Source: an uncultured Prevotellaceae bacterium (GTDB lineage Bacteria > Bacteroidota > Bacteroidia > Bacteroidales > Bacteroidaceae). Taken from it: a stretch of 64,000 nucleotides of DNA. The translations under genes were made by a program, and so were the position numbers. Below are positions 17,285 through 25,835 of this stretch, in pieces. Each line of letters begins with the position of its first letter. Position 1 is the stretch's first letter. The stretch lies in the NCBI GenBank assembly GCA_949295905.1, contig CASFNA010000007.1, forward strand, positions 1 through 64,000. Direction: 5' to 3'. The notes beneath the pieces are model-generated. The model worked only from the letters and a program-made list of their open reading frames with translations, had not been told where the DNA came from and made no database searches.

Positions 17285-18205
17285 CTACGTATGCCTCGGC
17301 CTTACGCGCTTTAACAGCAGCGTAAGGTTTTCTTTTATGCTGCGGTTAAGGATTACCAGCACTACTGCGGCCAGTATGAGGGCAATGCCCACAGCCTCGC
17401 TGAAAGTAAACGCCTCGCCGAACACGAGCGCACCAATGCACACCGCCGTCACAGGCTCAAGCGCGCCGAGTATTGAAGTGAGCGTACCGCCGATGTTGCG
17501 CACAGCCAGCAGCAGCGTGATGTTTGATATTACGGTGGGCGCGACGGCCAGCAGCACTACGTTGACAGCCGTCCAAGCGTCGGGCAAAGGCTGCACACCG
17601 TCCTCCAGTCCGTTCTTAACGCCGAAAATCAGCGCCGTGAACACGAACACGTAAAACGCCAGTTTGCGGCTGTGCATGTCCTTCACGCGCGACTTGTTCA
17701 CCGCTATTATATAGCTGGCATACCCCACGGCGGAGAGCAGCACTATGCCCACGCCCACAGGGTCGAGCTTCAGTTCAGTGCCGTTGAGCGACAGCTTGGC
17801 GACGCCGCAGATAGCCAGCACAACGGCCGTCCACGTCACCCACGACGCCCGTTCCCTGAAAAGCACGAGCATCAGCAGCGTAACGAACACGGGATAAGTG
17901 AAGTGAAGCGTCGTGGCAACGCCCGCGCCCATCACCTCGTAGCCATAAAGCAGGAACATCGACGACGCCGTATAGAACACCGCCAGCGGCACTATCACCA
18001 GCAAGTCGCGCCAGCTGACCCTGAAACTTTCCTTCTTTACCAGCATCATCAGCCCCAGCGCAGCCGTGGCCGTAACGAAACGGTAAAACAAAATACTGTC
18101 CGACGCCAGCCCCGCCTGCATCAGCGGCAGCGTGAACAGCGGTATCAGCCCGAACGTAACCGACGTGGCTACGCCATAAAGAAAACCCTTAACCTTTGCG
18201 CTCAT
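17285..18205 (-). CDS. EamA/DMT-family transporter
   Basis: A 306-residue inner-membrane protein with about ten hydrophobic segments in two EamA repeats, beginning KGFLYGVATSVTFGLIPLFT. The second half opens with GVGIVLLSAVGYASYIIAV and has the usual LGALEPVTAVCIGALVFGE. The family exports metabolites such as amino acids and nucleotides; the substrate cannot be read here. ATG at 18205 is preceded by AAAAAGGA, an unusually good ribosome site for this genome. Confidence 0.88.
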   Translation of the reverse strand: MSAKVKGFLYGVATSVTFGLIPLFTLPLMQAGLASDSILFYRFVTATAALGLMMLVKKESFRVSWRDLLVIVPLAVFYTASSMFLLYGYEVMGAGVATTLHFTYPVFVTLLMLVLFRERASWVTWTAVVLAICGVAKLSLNGTELKLDPVGVGIVLLSAVGYASYIIAVNKSRVKDMHSRKLAFYVFVFTALIFGVKNGLEDGVQPLPDAWTAVNVVLLAVAPTVISNITLLLAVRNIGGTLTSILGALEPVTAVCIGALVFGEAFTFSEAVGIALILAAVVLVILNRSIKENLTLLLKRVRPRHT

Positions 18206-18232
18206 TCCTTTTTACTTTTCAAATTCGGGATG

Positions 18233-18261
18233 CAAAGGTAGTAATTTTAACCGACAAACAA
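18233..18261 (-). promoter_or_regulatory. Promoter of the EamA transporter
   Basis: Minus strand TACCTTTG (18233-18240) with TTG (18259-18261) 18 nt upstream, slightly short of the usual 19-21. Confidence 0.55.
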
Positions 18262-18274
18262 AATGCAGAAGCCG

Positions 18275-19117
18275 TCAATCCCACCAAAAACACCATACCG
18301 TTGAACCTGTCAACAACCGCGCGAGCGTCCGTATATTGCCGACACCCTGCGTCACGATATCCTCACCAAACGCGAACTGCTCCGCCGCCAAGTCCATTGC
18401 CTCGCTTTCCTTGGCTGGCCGCTCCACACGGAACTGCACCCCGTCATGCGTCACCACAGCCGGCACCGCTCCGTATCTTTCATACCAATAACGAGCTACA
18501 GCTACCAGTTCATCCTCGCTGGGACAGGCGTTCCATCCGCCAAAAGGCAACCAGCGGAACACATCCCAAACATTACGCACAGGGATTTTGGCAAGCAGAA
18601 ATTCATTCGCAGTCAGTCCGCCACCATTTGAAAACCCGACGAAAGCATCAATCTTGCCCACATCCTCATACACTTCCATTCCCACAATGCCAGTCTCCCA
18701 ATCAGCCTCGCCGCTTTCTTTCAAACAGTCCTTGTATTCCGCCAGCCGCCTGGCAAGCAATGCCTTACCGTCCTCCACCTGCTTGCAAACCGCCAACCGG
18801 CGGTATTCACGTACTTTTTCAATATCCATAATGCCGCCACACCCTGAATTTTCAAGCAGCATGTCATAAAGGTTTGCGTCCACCTCGACAATCACAGGGA
18901 CAAAACCTTCCACAATACCACGCTCCGCCAAGCCTTTATAATCAGCTACAAGCCTACTTACGGGCGTGCCTGCGGAGTATAGCGTACAGCAGCAATCAAG
19001 ATATTCCACAATGCCACGCCTTAGCGTATCACCGACAACATCAACGTTGCCGCTGCATTGCCTGCCTGCTCCAAATCCAAGAAACGACAGAAGCCCCAAC
19101 ACAATCCTTGAAAACAT
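18275..19117 (-). CDS. DUF4253 domain protein
   Basis: A 280-residue protein. A longer frame reaches 19165, but the promoter's -7 box lies inside it, so translation must begin at or after the ATG at 19117, which also gives a signal-like start (MFSRIVLGLLSFLGFGAG). The C-terminal half fits DUF4253: KIPVRNVWDVFRWLPFGGWN, then ARYWYERYGAVPAVVTHDGV, then AAEQFAFGEDIVTQGVGNI, ending STVWCFWWD. The function of the family is unknown. It is divergent from the DUF4143 ATPase. Confidence 0.78.
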   Translation of the reverse strand: MFSRIVLGLLSFLGFGAGRQCSGNVDVVGDTLRRGIVEYLDCCCTLYSAGTPVSRLVADYKGLAERGIVEGFVPVIVEVDANLYDMLLENSGCGGIMDIEKVREYRRLAVCKQVEDGKALLARRLAEYKDCLKESGEADWETGIVGMEVYEDVGKIDAFVGFSNGGGLTANEFLLAKIPVRNVWDVFRWLPFGGWNACPSEDELVAVARYWYERYGAVPAVVTHDGVQFRVERPAKESEAMDLAAEQFAFGEDIVTQGVGNIRTLARLLTGSTVWCFWWD

Positions 19118-19142
19118 AAGCTCGTATTTATATGTAACTTTG

Positions 19143-19173
19143 CAAATATACGCAATCATTTCCATAGCACCAA
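19143..19173 (-). promoter_or_regulatory. Promoter of the DUF4253 gene
   Basis: Minus strand: TTG (19171-19173), 20 nt, TATATTTG (19143-19150), a near-ideal match. It gives a leader of about 20 nt to the ATG at 19117 and rules out the upstream ATG. Confidence 0.8.
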
Positions 19174-19216
19174 GCCAAAACCGTGAAAACCGCTGACAAT
19201 CAACGGCTTTCTAATA

Positions 19217-19300
19217 TGTCACCTTTTAGCCTGCAAAAGGTGGCCTTTTAGCGTGCGATTGACGGCCTTTCGGAAGGTGAAAGACGGCCTTTTGTAAAAC
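19217..19300. repeat. GACGGCCTTTT-family palindromic mosaic, copy R3
   Basis: Words CACCTTTTAGCC, AAAAGGTGGCCTTTTAGC, GCGATTGACGGCCTTTC and AAAGACGGCCTTTTG follow each other. It lies between two divergent promoters (19143-19173 and 19421-19428), where no transcript should need terminating. Confidence 0.85.
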
Positions 19301-19396
19301 TATACACTTCATTTTGAAAGAAGAATAAACGTACAATCACAATCTGTTAATTATATTTAAGTATCTATATCCACCTATGAAAAATTGGCAAAACAT

Positions 19397-19428
19397 CACG
19401 TTTTTCATACCAAAAACGTGTAATTTTG
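19397..19428 (+). promoter_or_regulatory. Promoter with perfect palindromic operator candidate, DUF4143 ATPase
   Basis: CACGTTTTT (19397-19405) and AAAAACGTG (19412-19420) are perfect 9 bp inverted repeats around CATACC. They end directly against the -7 box TAATTTTG (19421-19428). No TTG is present at the usual -33 position, so the palindrome replaces it; a bound protein could repress or activate. Confidence 0.6.
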
Positions 19429-19446
19429 CACAAAACGGATACGTAT

Positions 19447-20757
19447 ATGGAAATCAAAAGGACTATATTGAAGGACTTGGCAGTATGGAAAGAAAGCAAA
19501 CACCGTAAGCCATTGGTGCTTCAGGGAGCCAGGCAGGTAGGAAAGTCATGGGCATTAAACAAGTTTGGACAAGAACATTTTGACAAATGCGCATACATAA
19601 ACTTCGACGCGATGCCTGAAATAAAGCATGACTTCGCTCGTACCAAAGACCCCAAGCGGTTAATCGGCATACTGTCAACATTGTCCGGAGTAAAGATAGA
19701 ACCGGGAAATACGCTCATCATATTTGACGAAATACAGGAATGCAACGACGCATTGAACAGCCTAAAATATTTCTGCGAACAAACGCCCGAATATGCGATT
19801 GTATGTGCCGGGTCGCTGCTCGGCGTGGCATTAAACCGGCAAGGAGCATCGTTTCCCGTCGGGAAAGTGGACATTATGCGTATGCACCCCGTCTCGTTTT
19901 CCGAATACCTGTCTGCGGTAAGCCCCCGACTGGCGGAAATATTATACAGCATAACGGCACTGGAGCCTGTTCCTGAGGCAATCCATTCCAGTTTGATTGA
20001 CGCATACAAGACGTATCTTGCACTCGGCGGAATGCCCGAAGCTGTAAGCATATACGCCGACACGGCTGACTGGCAGCAGGCAGACACCGTATTAAACAAC
20101 ATCCTCCAAGCATATTCCCTTGATTTCTCAAAGCATATTGCGACCAAAGATATTCCGAGGGTGTTCGCCGTATGGGGTAACATTGAAGGGCATTTGGCTC
20201 GTGACAATAGAAAATTCCGCTTTGCAGAAATACAAAAAGGAGCGAGGGCGCGCGAATATGAAAATGCGATAGAATGGCTTTGCCTTGCCGGACTTACACA
20301 CCGTGTGTCCTGCGTAAACACGCCGCGCCTTCCTTTGGCTGCATATAAAAACAGTTCGAGCTTCAAGCTGTACCTTTCAGATGTCGGCCTGCTACGCTCC
20401 AAGTTCCACTTGGACCCATCTACAATATTGCTTGGCGACAAACTGTTAACAGAATTTAAGGGAGTTTTATCTGAAAATTACGTCCTGACTTCACTGATAC
20501 GTCAATTCGGCGACGAACAGTTCTACTGGTCTTCCGGCAATACGGCGGAAATAGAATTCATACTGCAATACAAGGGCAATATTATTCCTGTCGAGGTAAA
20601 GTCAGGCAACAACGTTGCGGCTAAAAGCCTTTCCGAATACCGAAAGAAGTACATGCCAGAGATTGCGATACGGCTCTCGACCAAGAATTTACGCAAAGAC
20701 GACGGACTTAGAAATGTCCCCCTATACCTTGCAGACAGGCTTAAAGAGTTTTTATAA
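19447..20757 (+). CDS. AAA ATPase with C-terminal DUF4143 domain
   Basis: A 436-residue protein; ATG at 19447 follows the promoter by 18 nt. Walker A LQGARQVGKSWAL is at about 25-37, Walker B NTLIIFDEIQECNDAL at about 84-99, and a sensor-like YAIVCAGSLLGV at about 115. The C-terminal part (LSDVGLLRSKFHLDP; LSENYVLTSLIRQFG; FYWSSGNTAEIEFILQYKGN; IIPVEVKSGNNV) is DUF4143, which has a nuclease-like fold with the E-x-K motif PVEVKSG. The family is abundant in gut Bacteroidales and its role is unresolved. It stands alone, divergent from DUF4253. Confidence 0.85.
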   Translation: MEIKRTILKDLAVWKESKHRKPLVLQGARQVGKSWALNKFGQEHFDKCAYINFDAMPEIKHDFARTKDPKRLIGILSTLSGVKIEPGNTLIIFDEIQECNDALNSLKYFCEQTPEYAIVCAGSLLGVALNRQGASFPVGKVDIMRMHPVSFSEYLSAVSPRLAEILYSITALEPVPEAIHSSLIDAYKTYLALGGMPEAVSIYADTADWQQADTVLNNILQAYSLDFSKHIATKDIPRVFAVWGNIEGHLARDNRKFRFAEIQKGARAREYENAIEWLCLAGLTHRVSCVNTPRLPLAAYKNSSSFKLYLSDVGLLRSKFHLDPSTILLGDKLLTEFKGVLSENYVLTSLIRQFGDEQFYWSSGNTAEIEFILQYKGNIIPVEVKSGNNVAAKSLSEYRKKYMPEIAIRLSTKNLRKDDGLRNVPLYLADRLKEFL

Positions 20758-20804
20758 ACCTATCAGTATTGCTTCAAAAATTCAACTTTTCAGCCGAAAA
20801 ATAT

Positions 20805-20812
20805 TATATTTG
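20805..20812 (+). promoter_or_regulatory. -7 box of the flavin reductase gene
   Basis: TATATTTG at 20805-20812, about 40 nt before the ATG. No good -33 TTG is visible. Confidence 0.5.
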
Positions 20813-20850
20813 CATCATCATATACTTAAAAACATAATGAGGGTAAGAAA

Positions 20851-21411
20851 ATGAGAAAGAATTTCGGAGCAAAACCGTGGACTTATCCGCAGCCCGTGTT
20901 CATCGTAGCTACATACGACGCGCAGGGCAAAGCCGACGCGATGAACGCGGCGTGGGGCGGCATTGACTATGACGACCAAATAAACATGTGCCTTAGCGCA
21001 GGCCACAAGACGGTGAAAAACCTTTTGGAGACGCGGGCGTTCACCGTTAGCATGGGCACGGAGGAACAGCTTACGGCGTGCGACTATGTGGGAATAGTTT
21101 CGGGGAACAAGGTTGAAGACAAACTCGAAAAGGCCGGATGGCACGCCGTAAAGTCGGAGTTTGTCAACGCGCCTTTGATTGAGGAGCTGCCCATGACGGT
21201 TGAATGCGAACTTATATCGTATGACCCGGAGACGTGCCACTTGGTCGGCCGCATCGTAAACGTGTCGGCCGACGAGAACATCCTCGACGAGAAGGGCAAG
21301 ATTGACCCGGCCAAGCTGCGCCCAATCTCGTTCGACCCGGTGCACAACCACTATCTCGCCATTGGCGGAAAGGTGGGCAACGCGTTCAAGGACGGGGTGA
21401 AACTTAAATAA
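20851..21411 (+). CDS. Flavin reductase-like / FMN-binding split-barrel protein
   Basis: A 186-residue protein of the flavin reductase-like domain family (PQPVFIVATYDAQGKADAMN AAWGG, split here; AGHKTVKNLLETRAFTVSMG; CDYVGIVSGNKVEDKLEKAG). The family binds FMN and reduces flavin or acts as an FMN-binding oxidoreductase. The exact substrate is not predictable. Full length, followed immediately by the E1 inverted repeat. Confidence 0.87.
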   Translation: MRKNFGAKPWTYPQPVFIVATYDAQGKADAMNAAWGGIDYDDQINMCLSAGHKTVKNLLETRAFTVSMGTEEQLTACDYVGIVSGNKVEDKLEKAGWHAVKSEFVNAPLIEELPMTVECELISYDPETCHLVGRIVNVSADENILDEKGKIDPAKLRPISFDPVHNHYLAIGGKVGNAFKDGVKLK

Positions 21412-21413
21412 GA

Positions 21414-21560
21414 AGCCCCACCCTAACCCTCCCGAGGGGGGGGGGAGACGGGAATGCCTTTAAGGATTTAGGCATCATACGAACAACGTAAAATCTATGC
21501 TTTACAAATAACAAATCATACCAGACTCCCTCCCCTCGGGGAGGGCTGGGAAGGGGGCTT
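21414..21560. repeat. Inverted repeat pair E1 (CCCTCCCGAGGGGAGGG family)
   Basis: Left arm 21414-21446 (AGCCCCACCCTAACCCTCCC then GAGG...) and right arm 21526-21560 (complement, ending GGGAAGGGGGCTT), with about 80 nt between. The left arm contains a run of ten G (21436-21445), which may be variable in length. It fills the gap from the flavin reductase stop to the next ATG. Confidence 0.85.
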
Positions 21561-21561
21561 A

Positions 21562-22245
21562 ATGATACATTCATCCATCGACATGGAGAGCGCGGTGCTC
21601 GAACGGGGCTTCCTGCCGTTCTTCCGCTGCGGCATTCCCGGCTTTTCCATTGAGGAAATGACGGCAGGCGAGCTGTGGTTTTCTGACGAAGAGGAAGGCC
21701 CGTGGGAGTGGAAAGGCCCGGTAATACGCGAAGGGCACTGCGCCTACGGCAAGCTGTTCGCAAAGAAGGCGGGCTACGTAAGCCTGGAATGGCTGCCCCA
21801 CCTTGTGAACTACCGGCGCACGCTGCGCTACGCCAAGGACGAGGACACCGCCGCGCTTGACGACGTTGTACTGCAAACAATAGCGTCGGAAGGCAGCGCA
21901 ACGGTGAAGGAATTGCGCCGTATGCTCGGCTTCGCGCGCGGTAGAAGGCGCACGGCCGACGACCTTGTAGACGACATGCCCGGAGCTGTCAAAATACCTT
22001 TAGAACCTATACTTACGCGGCTCATGATGGCGGTGCGCGTGGTAATATCCGACTTTGAGTACAACACCGACCGCCACGGACGGCCTTACGGCTGGGGAGT
22101 GGCGCGATACACCACGCCCGAAAGCCTGTACGGACGGCTCGACGCAGGCTGCACGCCGCAAGAATCGCACGACAAGATGGTGCAGCATCTGCACAGGATG
22201 CTGCCTTATGCACAAGAAAGCAAAATCTTGAAACTCATCAGTTGA
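21562..22245 (+). CDS. AlkZ-related winged-helix protein
   Basis: A 227-residue protein (AYGKLFAKKAGYVSLEWLPH LVNYRR, split here; TVKELRRMLGF; LTRLMMAVRVVISDFEYN) that resembles the AlkZ/YcaQ-related hypothetical proteins of Bacteroidales, a group distantly related to winged-helix DNA glycosylases. The QΦD catalytic motif of true AlkZ is not evident, so glycosylase activity is doubtful. It starts right after the E1 repeat. Identification is from memory of family patterns and is tentative. Confidence 0.5.
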   Translation: MIHSSIDMESAVLERGFLPFFRCGIPGFSIEEMTAGELWFSDEEEGPWEWKGPVIREGHCAYGKLFAKKAGYVSLEWLPHLVNYRRTLRYAKDEDTAALDDVVLQTIASEGSATVKELRRMLGFARGRRRTADDLVDDMPGAVKIPLEPILTRLMMAVRVVISDFEYNTDRHGRPYGWGVARYTTPESLYGRLDAGCTPQESHDKMVQHLHRMLPYAQESKILKLIS

Positions 22246-22249
22246 AGGC

Positions 22250-23455
22250 TTACACCGTGCCTTCAGCCCTTCTCCTCTTGATTACCTGCCATCGGTAAAG
22301 CAGGCAGGTGATGAAGAAATAGACTATCGTCTGCGCCCATAGGGCCACATACTCCACCCTTACATCGCCCAGCAGGGCACCCATAGTGTTCATCCTTACA
22401 AAGCCGCGCACGCCGAACGTGGACGGCGCAAGCCACGACACCCACTGCCAGAAAGGCGGAATGGCACTCTGCGGCCATGATACGCCTGAAATGAAAAGCA
22501 GCGGCACTGACGTGAACACCACTATAAGAATGACGTTCTCGCGGTAACGGATGAGTCCGGAAATTATCATTGCGAAGAACACGCACGACAGGACGTATGG
22601 CAACATGAACCAGAACGTATCGCCGGGACGCAGCAACGACGTAAAGCCGAACAAACGCGGCACTACAAGCGCGACGTAAGCCGTAACAACGGCGTACACC
22701 ATGAAGTAAGCCAAGGCGCGGCCAAGCACAGTGCGGAACACGCCGTCGTAACGCGCCGCATCGGGCAGGAAAGAGCCTGTCTTACTGCGTTCGCGCGCCG
22801 TTCCGACCGACAGGCCAACACCGAGCAGCAACGTCTGCTGTATTATGAGCATAAGCACGCCGGGAATGATGAAGTTGCCGTAACCGCCGGTAGAGTTGAA
22901 GAGCTGCACCTCGTCGAAGTCGAGCGGCTTGGCGGTTATTTCGTCCTCGCGCTCCGTCCAGTTGCCGGCACGTTCTATCAGGATTTTAGAGTTCACGTTG
23001 CCTGCCACAGCCGTAGCCGTCTGGAATATGGCCTTATAGTAAAGCATGAAGCTCATGTCGCAGAACACGCTGACAGGGCTCTGCTCCATGCGCGACACGC
23101 GGGTCTGGAAATCAGTAGGAAAATATATCACGCCGAAGGCATCCTGTCGGCCGACTACGTCCTTGGCCTCGTCGAGATTGGTGCAATACCGGGCTACACG
23201 GACATCAGGAGACGCGTCAAACTGGCGTATGAACTCGCGGATCATGGCACTGTGCGACAAATCGACAACTGCCACCGGCACCTCACGCACCACCTCGTTG
23301 GTGTAAATCCATGAATAAAGCAGCGGATAAAACAACGGCACAAGGATGAAGAAGATGAGCACACCCTCATCCTTGAAGACGGTGCGCATCTCGTCGGCCC
23401 ATATATGGCACAGGTCGCCGAACCCTTGTTTTATTCGTGATATCAATCTCATCAA
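22250..23455 (-). CDS. ABC-2 type transporter permease
   Basis: A 401-residue permease with an N-terminal membrane segment (VLIFFILVPLFYPLLYSWIY), a large periplasmic domain to about residue 190 (VPVAVVDLSHSAM; FGVIYFPTDF) and five C-terminal membrane segments. This is the YhhJ/YbhR layout of drug-type ABC-2 exporters. It is the last gene of the coiled-coil protein/TolC/HlyD/permease/permease operon. No ATPase gene is in the operon. Confidence 0.87.
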   Translation of the reverse strand: MMRLISRIKQGFGDLCHIWADEMRTVFKDEGVLIFFILVPLFYPLLYSWIYTNEVVREVPVAVVDLSHSAMIREFIRQFDASPDVRVARYCTNLDEAKDVVGRQDAFGVIYFPTDFQTRVSRMEQSPVSVFCDMSFMLYYKAIFQTATAVAGNVNSKILIERAGNWTEREDEITAKPLDFDEVQLFNSTGGYGNFIIPGVLMLIIQQTLLLGVGLSVGTARERSKTGSFLPDAARYDGVFRTVLGRALAYFMVYAVVTAYVALVVPRLFGFTSLLRPGDTFWFMLPYVLSCVFFAMIISGLIRYRENVILIVVFTSVPLLFISGVSWPQSAIPPFWQWVSWLAPSTFGVRGFVRMNTMGALLGDVRVEYVALWAQTIVYFFITCLLYRWQVIKRRRAEGTV

Positions 23456-23514
23456 ATACTGATATATTTAAGACTAATAAGTCAAAATAAGCCCAATACG
23501 CCAGACAAGCATGT

Positions 23515-24690
23515 TTATGGCAGATACTGGTATGCCAAGACGTTCTTCTTTATACGGCCTGCCACAAGCAAAGGCAAAGCCGTGAAGACGAGCAGCGCAC
23601 CGATGTAAGGCCATGAATAGTCAATCGGATAGCCGTTGAATATGTTGAGCTGGTAAACCATATAATAATGCCTCAACGGGAAAAGCTGGGCTATGGCCTT
23701 GATTTCGGCATCCATGGCCGACAGCGGAAACGCCGTGCCCGACAGCGAATAGCTTAACACCGCCCACAGGCAGCAGATACTCATAGACATGCGCAACGAC
23801 GGTACAAGTCCGAAAACAAATATGCCGAAAGCCTGCGATGACAGCACTGAGAGCAAACCCAGCAGCAGAATATATCCCGTTCCGCCGGGATGTGGAAATT
23901 GGAGAACGCCGAACACATAGAACATATAACCATAGAAAATGGCAAGCCATATAAGCGTCTGCGGCAGCATCTTGCCCAAAATGGCGACGGCGATGTTGTC
24001 GCCTGAAGCCGAAAGCCACTCCTTCGCCGAATTGAACTTCAGCTCCGTACCCAAAGAATAAGCCGTAACGAGAAAGATGAACAGCATGAGGCAGCCCGGC
24101 ACAAGCATCGTGTTAAGGTAAACACTGTAATTTACCATAGGGTTGTTAACCGTATGCAAGTCAACGACAACAGGCTGGAGCACGCTCATAACCTGCTCTT
24201 CCGTCAACCCCTTGGCACTCAACAACGAAGCTCCTACACTGGCGGAGCCAAGCGTCGAAATGGTTTTCAAGTCACGGTAAAGCAATGCTCCCGCCGTATA
24301 AGACGTAGAACTGTAATAAAACGAAATCTTAGGCTGGCGCATGGCAAGAAGTTCCGACGTAGTGCCTTCGGGTATATAAAGAAACGCGTAAATCTCATTG
24401 CGCTGTATAGCACGGCGGGCTTCAGCCACACTGGCATAACGCGCCGTAACTTTAGTCGCCTGGAAGGCGTCAAGTTTCCTTACAAGCGTGCGTGTTGTCG
24501 CGGTATTGTCGTGGTCAACCACACCCACGGGCATGTCTGTAGGCTGGCCATCAGCCATAAGGGACGTGAAGAATACGGTGACAATCACAGGAAACACAAC
24601 CATGCAGAACAGATACATCAGGTTCTTACGCATTATGCCACACTCGCGGCGCGCCACACCGTAAATCCGTTTAAACATGTCACCACTCAT
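23515..24690 (-). CDS. ABC-2 type transporter permease
   Basis: A 391-residue paralogue of the next gene with the same layout: MYLFCMVVFPVIVTVFFTSL near the N-terminus, a periplasmic domain (MPVGVVDHDNTATTRTLVRK; YAFLYIPEGTT) and five C-terminal membrane segments. Start is either the ATG at 24690 or that at 24678. The two permeases probably form a heterodimer in one export complex. Confidence 0.87.
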   Translation of the reverse strand: MSGDMFKRIYGVARRECGIMRKNLMYLFCMVVFPVIVTVFFTSLMADGQPTDMPVGVVDHDNTATTRTLVRKLDAFQATKVTARYASVAEARRAIQRNEIYAFLYIPEGTTSELLAMRQPKISFYYSSTSYTAGALLYRDLKTISTLGSASVGASLLSAKGLTEEQVMSVLQPVVVDLHTVNNPMVNYSVYLNTMLVPGCLMLFIFLVTAYSLGTELKFNSAKEWLSASGDNIAVAILGKMLPQTLIWLAIFYGYMFYVFGVLQFPHPGGTGYILLLGLLSVLSSQAFGIFVFGLVPSLRMSMSICCLWAVLSYSLSGTAFPLSAMDAEIKAIAQLFPLRHYYMVYQLNIFNGYPIDYSWPYIGALLVFTALPLLVAGRIKKNVLAYQYLP

Positions 24691-24739
24691 TCTTATAAAT
24701 CCCTTTCTCGCTGTCTTCGCTATCCGCTATTCCGCAGCA

Positions 24740-25726
24740 TTACTCCTTTATGATGAGCGACATGCCGGGGCGCAACCCATCAATCTTGTCCACCGGACGC
24801 GCCTTTACCTCAAATGTCTTAAGGTCATACTGGCCGTTTGTCTTCGTGGCTTTCCACACCGCATAGCTGCCCTCGTCCTTGATGTAATACACCTTCATGC
24901 GTATGTCCTTGTTGAACGCCGGGCAATAAGCGGTGAACGTATCGCCCACCTTGAGCCCCTTCAGCTGGTCTTCACGCACATTGAACGTTCCCCACTGGTC
25001 GCTCATGATTGAAATGCTCATGATTGGGGAACCGGCACCGACAAGTTCGCCGAGTTTCGGATAGACGTCGCTTACCTCGCCTTCCATCTGTGCTACCTGC
25101 ACGGTTTCCTTTACATACGAATCCACTTCCTGCACAGCACCTTGCGCCCGGCGCTTCTGGGCTGCGGCGGCCTCACGCTCCTCACGCCGTGCTCCGGCCA
25201 CAGCCATGTCGTACTGGCTCTTGGCGGCCTGCGCCTGCGCCTTCATCGCCTTGTAGTTGGCATAAGCCTCGTCACGCTTCTGCGCACTCATCACGCCCTC
25301 GTCAAAAAGGCGTTGCACACGGCCGTATGACTTCTCTGCAATCTCAAGGCCTGCCTTGGCCTGCTGCCATACCTCAAACGCTCCTTGCACCTGTTCGCGA
25401 CGAGCGCCCTTGTCAGCCATTGTGCTCAATGCCGCCGCCGCATCCTCCGCACTGACAGCCTGCGCCCTCTTTGCCTCAACGTCAGGAGCGTCGAGTATTG
25501 CAAGCGTATCGCCTACCTTCACGTAATCACCCTCCTGCACACGCAATTCAAGTATGCGTCCGGAAACTTTGCTCGACACGCGGTATTCAGACACTTCGAC
25601 CTCACCCTGTATTGTGTCAGGTGTGCGTCCGAACGTCAGGAAACCTATTACCCCGACAATTACAACAACCGCCGCAAAGCAGAATGTGGCAAGCAATATG
25701 TTGTTATGCTGTGTTTTCTTTTCCAT
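24740..25726 (-). CDS. HlyD-family periplasmic adaptor (membrane fusion protein)
   Basis: A 328-residue protein: N-terminal membrane anchor (ILLATFCFAAVVVIVGVIGF), biotinyl-lipoyl half (VSSKVSGRILELRVQEGDYV KVGDTLAILD, split here), a long alpha-helical hairpin (about 85-210, rich in Ala, Gln, Arg), and the second lipoyl half and beta-barrel (GEVSDVYPKLGELVGAGSPI). It bridges inner-membrane permeases to TolC. It is flanked by exactly those genes. Confidence 0.9.
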   Translation of the reverse strand: MEKKTQHNNILLATFCFAAVVVIVGVIGFLTFGRTPDTIQGEVEVSEYRVSSKVSGRILELRVQEGDYVKVGDTLAILDAPDVEAKRAQAVSAEDAAAALSTMADKGARREQVQGAFEVWQQAKAGLEIAEKSYGRVQRLFDEGVMSAQKRDEAYANYKAMKAQAQAAKSQYDMAVAGARREEREAAAAQKRRAQGAVQEVDSYVKETVQVAQMEGEVSDVYPKLGELVGAGSPIMSISIMSDQWGTFNVREDQLKGLKVGDTFTAYCPAFNKDIRMKVYYIKDEGSYAVWKATKTNGQYDLKTFEVKARPVDKIDGLRPGMSLIIKE

Positions 25727-25740
25727 TTTCTTTTTGTTTT

Positions 25741-25835
25741 ATTGGGAGAACCGGGAAAAATGAGAGAACTGGGAATGCTGGAAAGCTAATTGATTTTTCG
25801 CCCTTCATTCTTAACTCTTCACTTTTAAATTTTAA
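25741..25835. repeat. Word-repeat gap between HlyD and TolC genes
   Basis: About 25741-25790 has GGGAGAACCGGGAAAAATGA-type words; about 25801-25835 has CTTAACTCTTCACTTTTAAA words of the A family. The second part overlaps the TolC stop codon (TAA at 25832-25834). The two halves do not pair with each other here. Confidence 0.55.

Noticed and set aside
19118-19165. Longer N-terminus of the DUF4253 protein starting at 19165
   Set aside because: The -7 promoter box lies within it, so the mRNA begins after that ATG.
19521-20441. 306-codon open frame antisense to the DUF4143 ATPase
   Set aside because: A shadow of the real gene; composition is odd and no domain is visible.
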